Below are positions 17,361 to 23,435 of a stretch of 39,870 nt of DNA, in pieces. This DNA comes from Alphaproteobacteria bacterium (GTDB taxonomy: Bacteria > Pseudomonadota > Alphaproteobacteria > Micropepsales > Micropepsaceae). Each line of letters starts with the position of its first letter. The stretch's first letter is position 1. The notes beneath the pieces were generated by a model. It saw only the letters and a list, made by a program, of their open reading frames with translations. It did no database searches and had not been told where the DNA came from. The stretch is from the NCBI GenBank assembly GCA_947473475.1, contig CANJBZ010000037.1, positions 1-39,870 of the forward strand, given 5' to 3'. The position numbers and the translations under genes are program-made.

Positions 17361-18423
17361 AACTGACACTTGCTCCCCTCGACCGTTGTATCCGCCCATC
17401 CCCACGAAGGCGGTCTCCTGCCGGTCTGTCCCACAGATTACGCGGCGGAAACACCGTTCCCTCACGGGCGAAGTAGTCGCCGTCCACTAGTATGGCGACG
17501 GAAGGGTGCCGAACAGGGGCGTTGGTCCGGGCGCCGTGCATCCGGCAGACGGCGATTTTTAGAAATCGGCCGAACACTGACGCGTCTGAGGGCCTTGGGA
17601 GTGTCCGTCTAAGATTTGCCGGTACAGATGCACCTTGTTGCTCGCGCGGGGGGCGACGCAATCAGGCTGTTCTCGCACGAAGCCTGCCTCCCCGGGGCAT
17701 AGGCAGCGGTGGGCGGTCTAGATCAGTCCGGAGCAGGGTAGGACCTCCGTCACCCGCCCAAGAACGGCGAAATGTGATCAATCGCATTGCCATCGCACCC
17801 GACGACCTCGTTTGCGTCGTCGACTTGGCAGATGACCGCCACTGATGCACACGCCTGTTGGCAATTGCGTTATCGCCTAAGCCTTGTCGTGACAGCGGAA
17901 TGGCGCGGCAGTTTGAATTCAAAACTGCCGCGCGCCGGTTTGGGAATCGGAGAAGAATGCATTGGGAATCAATGAACGCATGCGACAGGGTTGGGACAGG
18001 TAACCATTTGAAGATTAAGGGTTGTTCTGTTCCTGCCCGGTGGGCCGTTTGTGGCGACGCATACATTCCATTTCGTCAGTCCGACCTAGACGGACGCGCT
18101 GCAAATTCCCAACGCCTGCAATAATTGTCATAAGGATAAGGACACCAAATGGGCAATTTTAGCGCTGAAAACTTGGGATGACCGATCGCCATGTCGCGTC
18201 GCGCCGTAAGCCACCATGCGCCTCGCCACATGCGCCAGCCCCACTTTTACGAATCAAGCCTAGCAATTCATACGTCTTCGCGAAACGCGACTTATCGCCC
18301 GATAGTTTGAAGACACTGGAAACATACTCTGTGTAGGAGGTATCGCCTAACTAAAGCGTGAGAAGGTGACTTGTATTTCGGAAAGATGGCGCGTTCCGAG
18401 GCCCGCGCGTCACCAGCGAAAAT
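17361..18423. other. About 1 kb spacer between the copper operon and the prophage; no gene supported
   Basis: Several short open frames occur on both strands, but none has a Shine-Dalgarno plus a protein-like composition, and they overlap one another. The right part should contain the attachment-site junction, because the last phage gene ends at 18424. No tRNA, integrase or clear core duplication is visible. The left part should hold the promoter of the minus-strand copper operon, but I could not pick a convincing -35/-10 pair. A strong palindrome lies at 17903-17933. Confidence 0.6.
17903..17933. repeat. Perfect 12-bp inverted repeat in the spacer
   Basis: GCGCGGCAGTTT (17903-17914) and AAACTGCCGCGC (17922-17933) are exact reverse complements around a 7-base centre, GAATTCA. 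No T-tract follows on either strand, so it is not a typical intrinsic terminator. It could be an operator for a dimeric regulator, a REP-like hairpin or part of a phage attachment region. Confidence 0.7.
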
Positions 18424-19137
18424 TCAATCCCTTCCCGCTGCCTCCAACAACCTCTCCCGCATCCACTGCTGCGCCGCTTCCAACTGCCCCGCGACGCCGC
18501 GAGCCCATTCGCTCAAATTGACATAGCCGCGGAATAGTTGATTGCAGGTCAGGAATTCTCCGTCTCCCGCTCCCGCGGCAGAAGCGGAGGCCGTGGCGGC
18601 AGCCGCAGCAATTCGGCCGGCGGGATCGGCTTCGGCAGCTCGATCGCCGGGAACGAAATCGGCGCCCGGATCGGCTCCGGAGGCCTGGTCGAGCACGCGG
18701 CGAGAATCGCCGCTCCAGCCGCAAGCGCGAGGCTCGGCAACCGCAACACGCATCTGGTCCATTTCATCGTGCAGTTCCTTTCTTTCCTTGCTGAGTTGGG
18801 CGAGGGCCGCATCGCGATCGCGATGCGCCGACGCCTCGCGGGCACGCAACGTCGCGGAAGCGAGATCGGCGGCCCTGGCGCTCTTCTCGGTCTCGATTTG
18901 AATCCTGGCGTTGGCGGCTTTGACGTTCGCCGCAATCTCGGCGGTCGCGCTGGCAAATTCCCGGTCGGCGTGCGTCTGAACCGTTTCGACCACGGATTTG
19001 ACCGCGTCCGACGTCGCAGCGTATTGGCCGAAGGCAAAGCCGACGAAAAACACAAACGCAGCAGCGGCAGCGATCTCGGCCCATCGTGCGATACCGCCGC
19101 CTCGCCATGACGCGAGCAGCAGAGCGAGCAGACTCAT
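18424..19137 (-). CDS. Rz-like inner-membrane spanin (i-spanin)
   Basis: The protein has 237 residues. It starts at the ATG at 19137, which overlaps the holin stop (ATGA); the longer open frame upstream lies inside neighbouring genes. A single N-terminal membrane anchor spans about residues 19-40 (EIAAAAAFVFFVGFAFGQYA). A charged alpha-helical coiled coil follows (NARIQIETEKSARAADLASA, then DAALAQLSKERKELHDEM). This is the i-spanin layout. The last third is Ala-rich and ends in a helical AQQWMRERLLEAA. It is longer than Rz of lambda (153 residues). A complete Rz1-type lipoprotein gene lies inside it in another frame. In lysis the pair would fuse inner and outer membranes after the endolysin has acted. 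Confidence 0.8.
   Translation of the reverse strand: MSLLALLLASWRGGGIARWAEIAAAAAFVFFVGFAFGQYAATSDAVKSVVETVQTHADREFASATAEIAANVKAANARIQIETEKSARAADLASATLRAREASAHRDRDAALAQLSKERKELHDEMDQMRVAVAEPRACGWSGDSRRVLDQASGADPGADFVPGDRAAEADPAGRIAAAAATASASAAGAGDGEFLTCNQLFRGYVNLSEWARGVAGQLEAAQQWMRERLLEAAGRD
18549..18767 (-). CDS. Rz1-like outer-membrane lipoprotein spanin (o-spanin), nested in Rz
   Basis: This 72-residue frame is read inside the Rz-like gene in a different frame. It starts at an ATG preceded by AAGGAA eight bases upstream. The N-terminus MKWTRCVLRLPSLALAAG leads to a lipobox, ILAAC, with Cys25 as the lipidation site. The mature part is very proline-rich (STRPPEPIRAP, ELPKPIPPAELLRLPPRP). A short, Pro-rich lipoprotein embedded in the i-spanin gene is the hallmark of Rz1. 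It is complete, with its own TGA at 18549. Confidence 0.88.
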   Translation of the reverse strand: MKWTRCVLRLPSLALAAGAAILAACSTRPPEPIRAPISFPAIELPKPIPPAELLRLPPRPPLLPRERETENS

Positions 19138-19442
19138 CGCGTTCCTCCCCGACGGTTGCTGAGCGCGTCGAAGACGCGCACCACAGCGAGCGGCCCCGCG
19201 AAGGCGAGGACCCCGGCCAATCCCTCGCCCACAAAATCCCCCGCATACGGAAACCAATGGAGCGCCGCCGGCACGAGGGCGTGCGCCACGACGCCGGTCG
19301 CAAAGGCGACGGGAAGCTGCAGGAGCAGCATTCCCCAGCGGAACTTGCCGTCCTTGTCGCGAACGATATCGGGCCAGCGGACTGCCGAGGCGCAAAGCGC
19401 GATCAGCATCAGCCAAGCATAGGATTTCCAATTGTGCAGCAT
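19134..19442 (-). CDS. Holin-like small membrane protein
   Basis: The protein has 102 residues from the ATG at 19442, which has AGAGGTG eight bases upstream; a TTG further upstream opens the same frame. Three hydrophobic segments are visible: SYAWLMLIALCASAV (about 6-20), GMLLLQLPVAFATGVVAHAL (about 38-57) and GLAGVLAFAGPLAVVRVF (about 75-92). Charged stretches lie between them, and the tail is basic (NRRGGTR). Size, topology and position between endolysin and spanins fit a class I-type phage holin, which forms the membrane lesions that release the endolysin. No specific holin family motif is recognised. Confidence 0.7.
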   Translation of the reverse strand: MLHNWKSYAWLMLIALCASAVRWPDIVRDKDGKFRWGMLLLQLPVAFATGVVAHALVPAALHWFPYAGDFVGEGLAGVLAFAGPLAVVRVFDALSNRRGGTR

Positions 19443-19493
19443 GGTCACACCTCTGCGGTTCAATGGGTTCGCCGAGCGTCAGCCGGGCGCGGT

Positions 19494-20102
19494 TCAGACG
19501 AAAATCTCTTTGGCGCGCTCGGCGAGAGCGCGACGGGCCGCGAGGCCTTCGAGCGCAGCACCATTGATGGCGCGTGTGATCGCTTTGATGTCGTCGCGAT
19601 CAGCCGCTTCGTTGCAGTGATGCGATTGCCAGAATGAGAGGGCAACGCGCACGGCCGTATCGGGTTCGGCGGCGCGCTCAGGGTCCGCCACGAGATCGAT
19701 TCTCAGCACCACGCCACGGGCGCGGTAATTGTCGCGGCCGGTGATCTGGATGAGACCACGTCCACGATAGCGCCAGCCATCGCCGGAAGCCTCGTCACTG
19801 TTGCCGAGATGATTGGCATAGGCAGCGTTCGCGAGCGCCTCGGGCTGATGCGCAAGTTCAACCGCCCGTGCAGCAAGACGTGGCCATATGACGGGAATAC
19901 GCTCAGCGGAATAATTGAGGTTCTCGGCGAGGCGCGTGAATCCCGCACTCTCATGAGCGATCTGCGCCATCAGATGAGCGCGCCGCAGCGATGTCGTCGT
20001 CTCGAAGGCGGGCGCAAACTTTTCCAGCGCCGGTACCACCGCATCGACGATATCGGCATGCGCATACGGACAGAGCTGCTGCAGCCGCTCGGCTGTGAAC
20101 AT
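19494..20102 (-). CDS. Glycoside hydrolase family 19 endolysin
   Basis: The 202-residue enzyme starts at the ATG at 20102, which has GGAG eight bases upstream; the longer frame overlaps the neighbouring gene. GH19 lysozyme/chitinase motifs are present: AQIAHESAGF with the probable catalytic Glu51, ENLNYSAERI with the second Glu60, and the substrate-cleft motif YRGRGLIQITGRDNY. GH19 endolysins cleave the sugar backbone of peptidoglycan. There is no signal or SAR sequence, so release depends on the adjacent holin. The order endolysin, holin, Rz/Rz1 makes a complete lysis cassette. Confidence 0.92.
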   Translation of the reverse strand: MFTAERLQQLCPYAHADIVDAVVPALEKFAPAFETTTSLRRAHLMAQIAHESAGFTRLAENLNYSAERIPVIWPRLAARAVELAHQPEALANAAYANHLGNSDEASGDGWRYRGRGLIQITGRDNYRARGVVLRIDLVADPERAAEPDTAVRVALSFWQSHHCNEAADRDDIKAITRAINGAALEGLAARRALAERAKEIFV

Positions 20103-20125
20103 GATGGGCTCCGAATGAAATTGAA

Positions 20126-20479
20126 TCAGGTGAGCTGCGTGCGCAGGCTCTTGCGGTTCGTGATCAGATCGGCCGCTTCCTTGGGGAGATCGCGCGCTGT
20201 GAGCACGCCCTTGGCGATGAGCGCATCCCACAGATCCTCGGTCGCTCGTGCCATGCGGGCATCGCTCGAGGCGAGTTCGACCTTCGTTTCTTCGCGCCGC
20301 ATGGCGTCGGCATCGTCGGCGGGTTCCGGAATTTCGTGGTAGCCCGGCTTTTCGATTCCGAGCGCGACCACAGCGGGATCGCCGAGATGCATGATTTCCG
20401 AGGCGCCCGCCTTACCAGCCTCGTCGAGCATTTCCTTGCCCGGCGGAAACGGTTCCTCCGCAATCCAGAGCTTTCTCAT
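20126..20479 (-). CDS. Hypothetical phage protein, possible tail-fibre assembly factor
   Basis: The 117-residue soluble, acidic protein starts with MRKLWIAEEPFPPGKEMLDE. The C-terminal part, RATEDLWDALIAKGVLTARDLPKEAADLI followed by NRKSLRTQL, resembles the helical end of small XkdW-like proteins encoded next to tail-fibre genes. The ATG overlaps the stop of the preceding glycine-rich gene (ATGA). A chaperone or assembly role for the adjacent adhesin is an inference from position. Confidence 0.65.
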   Translation of the reverse strand: MRKLWIAEEPFPPGKEMLDEAGKAGASEIMHLGDPAVVALGIEKPGYHEIPEPADDADAMRREETKVELASSDARMARATEDLWDALIAKGVLTARDLPKEAADLITNRKSLRTQLT

Positions 20480-21564
20480 AGCGACACCTGCGTGGTTGTT
20501 GCGGGAGTTGCCGCGCCACCCGTCGCGCCGCTGTGCGCACCCCCGGGGACAGGCGGTTTGCTTAGGGATGCGGTCACGGTGCCGTCCGCGACACTACCGA
20601 AGATCACGAGACCACTTGGGCCGCCCCCACCGGCATCACCACCGACACCCGTGCCGACACCATTTGCCCCGGCACCGCCGGCGCCGCCGGTCACGTCGAA
20701 GCAGCCCGATGCCGGTGCACCGATGAGAAAGCGGTAGATCACCAGAATGAGCCCGCCGGCACCGCCGCCACCTCCGCCACCGCCACCGCGATTGGTGCCA
20801 CCGGTTCCCGACGCACCGTTGCCGCCAATCCCACCTTTCGACTGAATGGCGCCTGCCGCTGTGGCGGGACCGCGATTGATGGTCCGCGCAAATATGCCAA
20901 TACCACCGCCACCTGACGCGCCTCCCCCGCCGCCACCGCCCGAACCCGTCCCGTCGCCGCCACCCGAGCTTCCACCGGGGGCCGCCTGGGATTGGCCGAT
21001 AATCTGAAACGTTGTGCCGGTGGACTGGCCTCGCATCAGATCGGGAGAAAGCCTGCCGATTGGTTCGACTGCCGCGGTATTGCCTGCGCGCGAGGCGCCG
21101 CCTGCATTGACGCCGGATGTGCCTCCTGCGCCGCCCGCCGCTCCGGGAGAAACCAGAGGCGAGACGGGTGCTGCAACAGCAGCAGCGACGGTGCCGACGC
21201 CGGTGCCCCCGGCCGCTCCCGCCCCCGGAGTGACGGACGTGACCATGCTGCGCGAGATGAGCAGCGCGCCCGGTGTGCCACCTGTCGCATTGGTGGCGTT
21301 CGCGGCGTTCCCGGCATTGTTGAAGATGCTGCCCGTGGGCGCCGCGGTAAGATCGAGCGTGCCTTTGACGAAGATGCGCCAACTGGCGGGATTGATGGCC
21401 GCGCCCGCGGCGACAGTGAGATTGTTGAAGTACATGTCACGGGTGAGCGTGACGGCGCCGTTCACCGTTACATCGCCGTCCGCGCCATTGCCGAACATCC
21501 ATGCGTCAAGGAACGGGTCGAAGGAGGCGTTGCCCGCGCCCTTGGGATTGGAGAGGAAATCCAT
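20476..21564 (-). CDS. Glycine-rich tail adhesin / fibre-tip protein
   Basis: The protein has 362 residues. The N-terminal 80 residues look like a beta-structured attachment domain (VNGAVTLTRDMYFNNLTVAA, then SWRIFVKGTLDLT). From about residue 110 the sequence is dominated by glycine runs, with GGGDGTGSGGGGGGGASGGG near residue 205 and more to about residue 320, and with hydrophobic segments between them. This arrangement recalls the polyglycine-II sandwich of T-even gp38-type adhesins, which sits at the fibre tip and binds the receptor. It is also GC-extreme DNA with many homopolymeric codon runs, so slippage could vary its length. It follows the fibre gene at 21569 after four bases. Confidence 0.65.
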   Translation of the reverse strand: MDFLSNPKGAGNASFDPFLDAWMFGNGADGDVTVNGAVTLTRDMYFNNLTVAAGAAINPASWRIFVKGTLDLTAAPTGSIFNNAGNAANATNATGGTPGALLISRSMVTSVTPGAGAAGGTGVGTVAAAVAAPVSPLVSPGAAGGAGGTSGVNAGGASRAGNTAAVEPIGRLSPDLMRGQSTGTTFQIIGQSQAAPGGSSGGGDGTGSGGGGGGGASGGGGIGIFARTINRGPATAAGAIQSKGGIGGNGASGTGGTNRGGGGGGGGGAGGLILVIYRFLIGAPASGCFDVTGGAGGAGANGVGTGVGGDAGGGGPSGLVIFGSVADGTVTASLSKPPVPGGAHSGATGGAATPATTTQVSL

Positions 21565-21568
21565 CGGC

Positions 21569-22357
21569 CTATCCCAGGATCGAACAAGCGAACTGGCCGG
21601 CCGCCGGGGCCGTGGCGAAGTTGAACCGGATCGTGTTCGTATCCGGGCGGCTCACATCGCAGAGGATCGTGTCCCAGGGTGTGGAGTTGCGGTAGACGGT
21701 GACGCTCAAATCGCGCGTCCCAAAATTGTGGTTGATGTCGTATTGCGTCGCCGAACCATCGCCGATGAATCCGGATTTCTTCAGCTTCCTCGCCGCATAG
21801 TTCGCAAGCTTCAGCGGCGTGACGATTCGCAGATCGTCAGTACCCGCATCGGTTTCTGCTTGCGTCGCCAGCTCGGCCTTACCAGCAACAGTTTCGGAGG
21901 CCGCGGCTGTGGCAACACCGAAGGCGCCCCAGCTCACCGCGCCAACATCAAGGGTGAAGTTGACCGCGGATTGGCGCCACGTCGTGGCGGCGTTCGTAGT
22001 TCCCTCGTCAACCGAAACGATCGCGCTTTCGAGTTCGTTCGCTGTGCTGGTGTCGGTGGAGCGGACCATAGCGACGGCCGCGCCGTTCCAGATATAGATG
22101 CCGTTCTGCGAGGCAGTGCCCTGGTCCTTGGCCAGGATACGATCGCCTGCCGTCAATGAAATCCCGTCGATCGAGGCACCGGGCGATGCCAAATTGATGT
22201 TCGCCGTCGAGGCGGCGCGTGCGTTGTCCTTCCAGTTCAGGCCTTCGACCAGGGCATCGACATAGGCTTTGGTCGCCGCATCTTGCGCGGAAGTGGGATC
22301 AAGGAGCCCCTTTGCCTTCGCAACGCCCGCAAAATCGAGATCGGAAAGCTGTTGCAC
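21569..22357 (-). CDS. Phage tail fibre protein
   Basis: The protein has 262 residues. The N-terminus contains the tail-fibre repeat signature DPTSAQDAATKAYVDALVEG. Next is a domain seen in many fibre proteins (GISLTAGDRILAKDQGTASQ, NGIYIWNG, STANELESAIVSVDEG, TTWRQ). The middle has KAELATQAETDAGTDDLRIV, a fibre segment that often leads to the tip. The C-terminal 65 residues (YDINHNFGTRDLSVTVYRNS to the end) form a small domain that recurs in the next gene upstream (22368-22658). Confidence 0.85.
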   Translation of the reverse strand: MQQLSDLDFAGVAKAKGLLDPTSAQDAATKAYVDALVEGLNWKDNARAASTANINLASPGASIDGISLTAGDRILAKDQGTASQNGIYIWNGAAVAMVRSTDTSTANELESAIVSVDEGTTNAATTWRQSAVNFTLDVGAVSWGAFGVATAAASETVAGKAELATQAETDAGTDDLRIVTPLKLANYAARKLKKSGFIGDGSATQYDINHNFGTRDLSVTVYRNSTPWDTILCDVSRPDTNTIRFNFATAPAAGQFACSILG

Positions 22358-22367
22358 CGGAAAACTC

Positions 22368-22658
22368 CTATATCAGCCGGGCCGAGCCGGCGGTTGCCTG
22401 CGCAAAATTCACCTGCACCTGGTTGACGCTGACGTGCAGAATGTCCGCGTTCATCTCCATGCCACCCACGGTGAGCAGCGAGACGAGCGGCTTGCGGCCG
22501 AGATTGTGATTGATGGTCCAGGTCGCGGCAGGCGTTCCCTGGGTGAAGACGTAATCGTCGACCGCGCCCGGCGGGCCCGTGGGCCCCGGCGCACCGCGCG
22601 GAGCGGCAAATTCGACCGTGATCGTCCGCCTCCTGATCTCGAGGGTGCGTTCGCTCAT
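22368..22658 (-). CDS. Small tail protein with collagen-like linker and INHN-type domain
   Basis: The protein has 96 residues. The basic N-terminus (MSERTLEIRRRTITVEF) is followed by a short collagen-like stretch, GAPGPTGPPG. The domain from TWTINHNLGRKPLVSLLT to the end parallels the C-terminus of the neighbouring fibre protein. The ATG overlaps the stop of the gene at 22655. It is likely a fibre or baseplate-decorating component; its precise role is unknown. Confidence 0.68.
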   Translation of the reverse strand: MSERTLEIRRRTITVEFAAPRGAPGPTGPPGAVDDYVFTQGTPAATWTINHNLGRKPLVSLLTVGGMEMNADILHVSVNQVQVNFAQATAGSARLI

Positions 22659-23050
22659 TTCGTGACGCCCTCATCGACGACGAGCGCGCCTTTGAGATAG
22701 ACGTTCTCATCGCCGCCGGGCTCGGTGAGAACGACGTCATAGGCAAAGATGCTCTGGGGCTGAGGCGGGGTTGCAGCTTCCGGCAGCGCCGCGATGTCGG
22801 CTTTGGCGATGAAGATTTCGAGGATGCCGCCGGCGGCATCGGTGATGGCGATATGGCTTCCGTTCGAGGACGTAACCGATGTCCCCAGATCGATGAGGGG
22901 CGTTCCCGCTTCGCCGGGGTACCGGCGCACCTGCATGCGTGCGGCCCAGCCGGTGATATCGAACGTCTGACCGCTCTGCCGGAAATAGAGCAAGTCCCTG
23001 TACACGCCGTTGCGCGCGACGCGAATGTCCGCTTCGGCTGGAATCATCAT
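22655..23050 (-). CDS. Phage tail/baseplate-associated hypothetical protein
   Basis: The 131-residue protein is predicted to be mostly beta-structured, with DIRVARNGVYRDLLYFRQSG and TFDITGWAARMQVRRYPGEA at the front. A typical end follows, with FAYDVVLTEPGGDENVYLKG and a VVDEGVT tail. This organisation resembles the N-terminal module of upper-baseplate proteins (BppU-like), which attaches fibres. Two adjacent ATG codons (23050, 23047) could start it. Confidence 0.6.
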   Translation of the reverse strand: MMIPAEADIRVARNGVYRDLLYFRQSGQTFDITGWAARMQVRRYPGEAGTPLIDLGTSVTSSNGSHIAITDAAGGILEIFIAKADIAALPEAATPPQPQSIFAYDVVLTEPGGDENVYLKGALVVDEGVTK

Positions 23051-23146
23051 GGGTGTTCCCGATGGTCAGAATTTTGGTGAAGCCTCGTCAGCGCGCTGTT
23101 CAGCGATGCTCAACGCGGAAGATCACTTGCGCTAAGTCGGAGGTGA

Positions 23147-23422
23147 TCAAAGCACCGCGACGCTGTCGTCCGGCGCCGCATCGCATTGCTCTTTCACGGT
23201 CGTGGCGAAGGCGATGAGATTGATGACATCCGGGACTGCCTCGACCGCGGCCAATGTGCCGAGCATGGTGGTGCACAATTCGCTCACTTCAGAACCGGTG
23301 TGCCCGTCCCAGGAGAGCGGCGATGGACCCCAGGCATTCTCGTCATAGGCTTGCGGGCTGTAGTAGCGGGCGGCGAGCCTGCTATCGCCCTCAGCGTTCG
23401 TCATCTTCACCGAGAAGTTCAT
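23147..23422 (-). CDS. Hypothetical phage tail-region protein
   Basis: The protein has 91 residues. It starts at an ATG preceded by GAGAGGCACAA, a good ribosome-binding site. The first 35 residues are polar and Tyr/Asp-rich (RLAARYYSPQAYDENAWGPS). The rest is helical, with LCTTMLGTLAAVEAVPDVIN. No domain is recognised. It lies between the tail-tip gene and the fibre genes and is translated in the same direction. Confidence 0.6.
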   Translation of the reverse strand: MNFSVKMTNAEGDSRLAARYYSPQAYDENAWGPSPLSWDGHTGSEVSELCTTMLGTLAAVEAVPDVINLIAFATTVKEQCDAAPDDSVAVL

Positions 23423-23435
23423 TTGTGCCTCTCAA

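Noticed and set aside
17344-17661. A 105-codon minus-strand frame upstream of the porin with a phrase like SVAILVDGDYFA that recalls a NYN nuclease
   Set aside because: The rest does not match any NYN domain, there is no ribosome site, and it overlaps the porin's start; coincidence is likelier.
17871-18350. TATCGCCTAA at 17871-17880 and again at 18341-18350 as possible phage attachment repeats
   Set aside because: Ten bases in 480 is weak, both copies lie on the same side of the prophage, and no integrase or tRNA supports them.
20992-22159. Long plus-strand frames (210 and 381 codons) over the glycine-rich gene
   Set aside because: They are antisense shadows of GC-extreme DNA; the minus-strand products have clear fibre and adhesin features.
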